Positions 58,980 to 64,000 of a stretch of 64,000 bases of DNA are shown piece by piece. Origin of the DNA: Cinnamomum chago (taxonomy: Eukaryota; Streptophyta; Magnoliopsida; Laurales; Lauraceae); assembly GCA_038049695.1 (NCBI GenBank), contig CP142456.1, positions 68,165,922 through 68,229,921 on the forward strand, given 5' to 3'. The notes beneath the pieces were generated by a model. It had not been told where the DNA came from and ran no database searches. It saw nothing but the letters and a program-made list of their open reading frames with translations. Each line of letters begins with the position of its first letter. The first letter of the stretch is position 1. Position numbers and translations under genes: made by a program.

Positions 58980-60999
58980 CTATTTAGAGAATTCCATGAC
59001 CCAGGTGTTGTAAACACAGCAAAGAGCTCTGAATCCATTGAACCCAGCTCCCTTGGCCAGGTCCTCTAACTTCTTGTGTGTCCTTTCTTTTCCTCCAGGG
59101 TTGTGAACCAACATGGCCAGGTCTAGTTGGAAGACACCGTTAGCGGCAGCATTCCTCTCGGGGGCCACCGGCAGCGCTGACTCGGCGACAATCACCTTCC
59201 CAGACTCAGGCAGGGCTTTGTTGCAATTCTTCAGAATTGTCATGCAGTGCTTATCACTCCAATCATGAAGTATCCACTGCAGGTCCACACACTACAAATC
59301 AATATACTGATGAATTTTCATGGTGTTAGTGGGCTGGGCCACTGGCCTATGCCTGGCCGATGCCCTGCATTTCTGCTTACGGGAATCGATGGGCCTGATT
59401 CAGGCCAGGCTCACATGGACAGGAGTTCGGACCTGTTAAGAATTTCATGGTGCAAATCTGAGTACACAATGATTCGTTTCTTAATAAGGGAACGTTATTG
59501 GAGGCCTGAGGCCATGCAATAAAGGCTGAAGTCCAATAAGGACCTAAGGGTTCCAGTGACAATTCAGGTTTACTTTTATTTGGACTGCAGAGAATCTGAA
59601 TATGGTTTTATTAGATCCGGGCTTGGAGTCAAAAGAAAGTTCTTTCGGTAGCCCAATTTGAAATTAATAGACCCAGCAGAAATTATATGTGAGTCTGGTC
59701 CTTCAACCCAAAATTGAATCCTATCCAAGGCCCACAGTGATATCGATCCTGTTCCATTGATCCCACAATGAGAATGACATTATCGTTGTTGCTCACTGTT
59801 GGATCCAGCAGATGAATGGTTAGATCCTGTTGAGATCTTGGGCCTAAGTGAAGAGAGATCAAGCACACAAAAGAACAAACAGATTTATGTGGTTCAGCTT
59901 TTGTCCTACGTCCACGGGGAAAATGGGAGAAATCACTATGCAATCAGAATAAATGTGTACATCATAGAGACTCTGAGTCTCTATTTATAATATCAACCTC
60001 AAAACCCTGTTTCACCCAAACACAAATCTATAACAGGCATACTTCTAATCACAGTACAACTTGGGCAATCCAGGAGCCCGATTAACCCAGATTAATTAAC
60101 TTCTATTGACCCATACAAATTAACAGATCCATTTTACATGGACCCTTTCAGATACCCAAGAAGTTGACCAAACTCTCACCTTCGTGAAGATGGCTTCAGC
60201 TTTGGGAATTCTAACAAACATATCTCCCCCCACATGCTCCACTCCTGCGCCCAAAATCACACTTCATTCTCATGCATTGCTTATACTCCCAGCACACATT
60301 CTTTAGTGACAGATTGGGATAAAACTCAGGTGGGATGGGCCAATCACATTTCGACAAGCCAAGCCCAAACAGCCCGGATGAGGTCCAAATTATCAGGCCC
60401 AAGAATGACCCGATTCAAATGTAAATTCCTAGCTGTGCAGAAGAACAAGCCCAGTTGATATTATATTTATATAATCTACATGTTTGACATGATATAGCAT
60501 ACATATTAGTAATATTTCTGTATAAATTATTGTAAAATACATGTATTCAAGGTATCCAGGCCCGCTACAGCCCAAACCAGAGATTACCCAGAAAGAATTG
60601 GCTTTCATGTGGGCAGGGTGATGTAAGGCTGAGCCTGGCCCAGCCCAACTGTGTCAACTGATAATATACAACAGAAATAAATGCATACCAGAATAAGCAG
60701 GTGCATTGGCGATTACATGCTCTAAATAAAAGTTGATGCCCTTGATGTTGGGATGCTTGGAAACAATCAGATTGAGGGTGGCCCCAATACCTCCCCCAAC
60801 ATCCACCAGCTCTTTGACTCCTTCAAATCCCTTATAGGTATCCAGGATCTTCTTCATGACCATGGTGGAGTGATCAGACATGGCTCTGTTGAAGACCTTG
60901 TTGAACGTGGGGTTAGTGCTACTGTAATCGAATGCAGTCATTCCATAGGCCTTGTTGAAAGGGATGCCTCCATTCAGGATTGCATCTTTTAAGTAGTAC
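58980..60999 (-). CDS. COMT-like: COMT-like caffeic acid O-methyltransferase, exons 2-4 (partial gene)
   Basis: Three exons in phase: 60689-60999 (starting [20 protein letters not shown]), 60180-60244 ([20 protein letters not shown]) and 58980-59276 ([11 protein letters not shown] to a TAG stop). The protein would methylate a phenolic hydroxyl using SAM, as in lignin or flavonoid synthesis. Visible are the SAM loop [13 protein letters not shown], the GGDMF Asp, the catalytic His in LHDWSD, and the supporting Glu residues in VAESALP and NPGGKERT. Odd: the Asp of the usual FDLPHV (SAM ribose contact) is Tyr (TAT, 60726-60728), and the next Pro is Glu. Exon 1 (about 130 residues) is not found up to 64000. 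It is either beyond the window or lost, so the gene could be a decayed copy. Confidence 0.88.
59828..60150 (-). mobile_element. Solo LTR of a copia-like retrotransposon in COMT intron 3
   Basis: Begins TG and ends CA, flanked by gatcc (59823-59827) and gatac (60151-60155), a 5-base TSD with one mismatch. On the minus strand it has a TATA-like attataaatagag, and downstream of it the 'gtggacgtagg' and 'gaaccacataaatc' phrases that are typical of copia LTR leaders. No internal domain is attached. Its 3' end lies about 30 bases from exon 3. Confidence 0.6.
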
Positions 61000-61517
61000 C
61001 TGGGAAATAAAAGTTAGAGCATCTGAGAATTGCCAATATGTGTTTTCCTACACAAGCCCAGCCCACCCTGGGAGAAAATTTGGTGGTAAGTCTTTGTTGG
61101 GCATTTTATCTGTGGGCCAGTTTAGGAGGAGTGGACCCCCTGACCCAACTTATTCGACACGAACTAATCTTAATTTTTCTAATGGGTCGGGCTGTTTTAG
61201 GCCCATAGTTTTAGCACTGGTATGACTCGTCCTGGTCATGGCGCGCGAATAATCTCAGTTCCAATTGCCAAGAGATTGATCGACTAATTTTGAATACTGG
61301 GCTAGACTGGCCTTCCTGACTCCATTTGACTCAGTGACATACTGGGTCGAGTCGAGTTGGGTTTCTAAGCTTTTAAACAGTGTTTAGGCCTAATAACTAA
61401 GAAACTGTTATTCAGCTGGCTCCCAACAACCCGGTTCCAATTCACATGGGAGATCAATTAAAATGAAAACTGGAATCATAAGGCTAGTGTTTCTCTTGTT
61501 GCTATTGAAGGTTTCCG
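61000..61517. other. COMT intron 1 or 5' region, no feature seen
   Basis: Unique-looking noncoding sequence upstream of exon 2; no exon-1 coding found on the minus strand. Confidence 0.4.
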
Positions 61518-62060
61518 TAGGGGTGAGCGTCAGTCTAACGAACCAAAGTTTCGAACCGAACCGAACCGAACCAAAATTTTTTATTTGGTTCAGTTATACA
61601 GTTAAATTGGTTAGGTTCGGTTAAGATTTATAGCAAATTTGGATAATATAATTCGGTTCAATTTTGGATTTTTTTCACCAAATTAACTGAATTAACCGGA
61701 TTTATTAATATACATATAAAAGTTTGTATTTTAGATATATAAAATATATAAACTCTTAAGGCTGATAAACTGTTGAATACTTGACTTTAATATCTTTTTT
61801 ATTTTGGATATTTAGAATTTGCTAGTTGTCTACACTTTGGGTTTTTTTATTATAGAAATGTTCCCGACAAATTTGGGCCCCATAACAAAGCCCAACATGT
61901 GGCCTTTCGACCGAATTAACTGAAATTTAACCGAGATATTATCGGTTCAGTCGAATTCGATTACAACTCATAATTCGGTCGGTACGGTTAAGAATTTTTT
62001 CGACCGAAATATTTCGGTTCGGTCAAAATTTCAACCACACCGACCGAATACTCACCCCTA
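61518..62060. mobile_element. hAT-type MITE (543 bp)
   Basis: Ends TAGGGGTGAGC and, inverted, TAGGGGTGAGT, with flanks gtttccg and gtttccc (7-base near-match, close to the 8-base hAT TSD). The interior is made of aaccgaaccgaa / ttcggttcggt words at both sides and is A/T-rich in the middle. No protein coded. Confidence 0.75.
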
Positions 62061-63840
62061 GTTTCCCATGGTATTTACCCAACAGGACTATTCTTTCTCG
62101 AGAGGTGTCTGACTTGCACAGACACCCTTTTCGGGTGTTGAATACAAGATTTGGTGAGCAAACTCAAGTCTCATGCCAATGCACCATTGCCCATGTGCAC
62201 TGTTCTTTTTTGTAGTTTGAAAAACAATCATTTAAACACTTCTAATATTATGCAATGCTTTATTTTCTGCTTTGATTGTAACCAAAGAGACAATATTTTA
62301 GACCTTTTTTTAACATAGAAGTGTTTTTAATTTGTTTATTTATATCAATAATTAATATAAAGTTCTAACATATTAGATTTATTGTCCTATTTTATAAATA
62401 AGCCCTGTCATTGCTGCTTGTTGTAAAAAGAGCTACTAAAGTGAAGGTTCTCAATATTTGGGTCTAAAGGTATTTGGCCATTTTCATTATAATTTGTAAC
62501 AAAGCCTAGGGATGGTTGTTAATATCAAGGTGATGCAACCCTTAAACATGGGACCCAGTTAGGCGCATGACCAGGCGGCCTAACCCAAATCTAGAGTCAG
62601 ATTAACCAGATCAAGCTAGATCAAGACCCAAATTCATGCAAGCCAACAAGATTATCCAGATCTATGAAGGTCCCATTATTTGAATGATGTTTAAGTCGTA
62701 GTAGTTTGGATTAGGAGCACAAGTTAACCATCCTCTTAGATTGAAGTTTTATTGGACTCTTAATTCATGTATTAGCTTTACCTCATCTCTATGATTATGA
62801 TTTTTTTTTATTTAAATGTGGTTATATGTAAATTTCTTAAAAGTTATGAAACAAATGGGGGTACCTTGTTTTGATTTTTTATTTAAGACGTAGGTACAGA
62901 CTCAGGGGCAGACCTAAGTGGCCACCACAGGTCTGAAATGAGATTATCTTAGACTTGAATGGGACCTTAGATCGAGGGTGAACATACGTTGGAGCGATCT
63001 AGCTCGATTGCCGCAGGTTAGAATTCAAATGCCCATAGAGTTGAATGGGGCCTTGGAGCATGCACGGCATGTCTAAACTTGTCACTTCATATATGTCTAA
63101 AGATAGCCTCATATATGTAAAGTTTCCTTGGTAAAAAAGAGGAAAGAAAAAAAAACATTGCGGTAATACAGTACTCCCTCTTCTTTTACCTCTTTTTTCG
63201 AAACCTCTTCACGCCTATTGTCGATTGACCTCGTTGTTGCCGTTCTCTATGTACCGTATAGGCTATCGCATCTTCACCTGCCAAACGTATCTTAATCTCC
63301 AAAAACTAATCCTAAACCCTGAATCCCCAAGTCCTAATCAATCCATAAGCCCTAAACCACCAAATCCGAGCATATCTACAAACCCAAAGATGACCAAATC
63401 CATTCATGTTATCATGTCTTCTTACCCCCACCATGATTCAAAGATGGAATTCCACTCTCATTATCTAAAGGTTGAAGGCTTTAGAAAGTGAAAATGGAAA
63501 GTGTGGGTGTCCTCAAAATGTTGCTATATTCAGTCTTTTCTCACACACTCACACACGTCGAATTTGTGATCTCCATTGGGCATTGATTTTGATATCAATT
63601 TAGTGAAACACAATAATGTGAGTCTAAGTATCTAAAATCAATGTTAGAATCATTTTTTTTAATCCATCTAATGCTTTTTGGTACATCTTATTAACATCCT
63701 AACATCTTCATTACTCAATGTAGAATAACCGTCATGCATTTAGTTGAATTCCATGAGTTGGACATTTTCTAAAAAAAATGTTTAGGTGTTATTTGGTAAT
63801 GTGAAAAAAGTCTTACAATTTTTTTTTCAAATGTTAAGTC
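62061..63840. other. Noncoding region, nothing supported
   Basis: A/T-rich sequence with mixed short phrases. A plus-strand frame at 63225-63491 lacks recognisable features. No splice-supported exon seen on either strand. Confidence 0.4.
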
Positions 63841-63900
63841 TAGCAAAATTTTAGCCCCATCCAAACAAAAATCCTAGGTCCGCCACTATGCAGACTAAAA
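63841..63900 (-). repeat. Fragment related to R1, inverted
   Basis: The reverse complement reads 'agtggcggacctaggattt' and 'ttgtttggatggggct', close to 'cagtggcggatcgaggattt' and 'ttgtttagatggggcagac' of R1 (41860-41895). A diverged relative of R1 may start at the window's right edge. Confidence 0.5.
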
Positions 63901-64000
63901 GAGGTAGTTTTATTTAATAAAAATATTGGTAGTAAGTTAAGAAAAAAGATAAAGTCGAAGGGATTTTTCTGATTGTGCCCAACTTAGGGTTTGGGACCCC

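Noticed and set aside
61000-64000. COMT exon 1
   Set aside because: I looked on the minus strand for the expected segment ending in a Met-Glu-Ser-Trp-like sequence before exon 2 and found none in the window.

Overview
The window reads as nuclear DNA of a flowering plant. It has introns with GT/AG borders, a lignin-type O-methyltransferase gene, captured pieces of conserved plant genes (RAD23, an LSD1-like zinc finger, SRP receptor alpha), and plant-specific transposon families (CACTA, MULE, hAT). I cannot name the species from sequence alone.

Positions 1-58000 are a nest of DNA transposons, and almost every junction can be fixed by a target-site duplication (TSD). The substrate is an older repeat with two parts, here called R1 and R2, present three times in the same orientation. 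Copy a is at 1-1299, 15869-17087 and 31709-31833. Copy b is at 34366-34494 and 41570-43036. Copy c is at about 46606-47708 and 57146-57975. Into these have jumped: MULE-1 (1300-15868, 9-bp TSD), whose right arm is split by a 13.2-kb CACTA-1 (2180-15342, TSD ttt); MULE-2 (17088-31699, 9-bp TSD), whose transposase gene is split by CACTA-2 (19536-21987, TSD att); MULE-3 (31834-33385); CACTA-3 (34495-41569, TSD att); a decayed hAT (about 43037-46424); and a 9.3-kb Pack-MULE-4 (47709-57040). Subtracting these leaves only about 7.4 kb of ancestral sequence in the first 58 kb.

Gene content of the elements. CACTA-1 has the two standard genes on the minus strand (TNP2-like transposase, then a TNPA/Ptta-like gene), a 178-bp tandem array and a captured RAD23 3' end. 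MULE-2 carries a MURA transposase on the plus strand and, facing it, an eight-exon gene that fuses a plant mobile domain (PMD) to a ULP1-like C48 protease; the two are separated by 116-bp and 98-bp tandem arrays. CACTA-3 carries an exon of an LSD1-like/LOL1 gene. Pack-MULE-4 carries two SRP-receptor-alpha exons, a GRF zinc-finger/membrane-anchor gene and several exon-like pieces I could not identify. A 192-195-bp repeat is shared by CACTA-2, CACTA-3 and the long first intron of the MULE-2 PMD gene.

The last 6 kb (58-64 kb) is a different landscape. Exons 2-4 of a minus-strand COMT-like O-methyltransferase (58980-60999) have a solo LTR in intron 3 and a hAT-type MITE upstream of exon 2. Exon 1 is not in the window. 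This is the only host gene I can support, and its SAM-ribose Asp is changed to Tyr.

I found no RNA genes, CRISPR arrays, organelle insertions or centromeric satellite.
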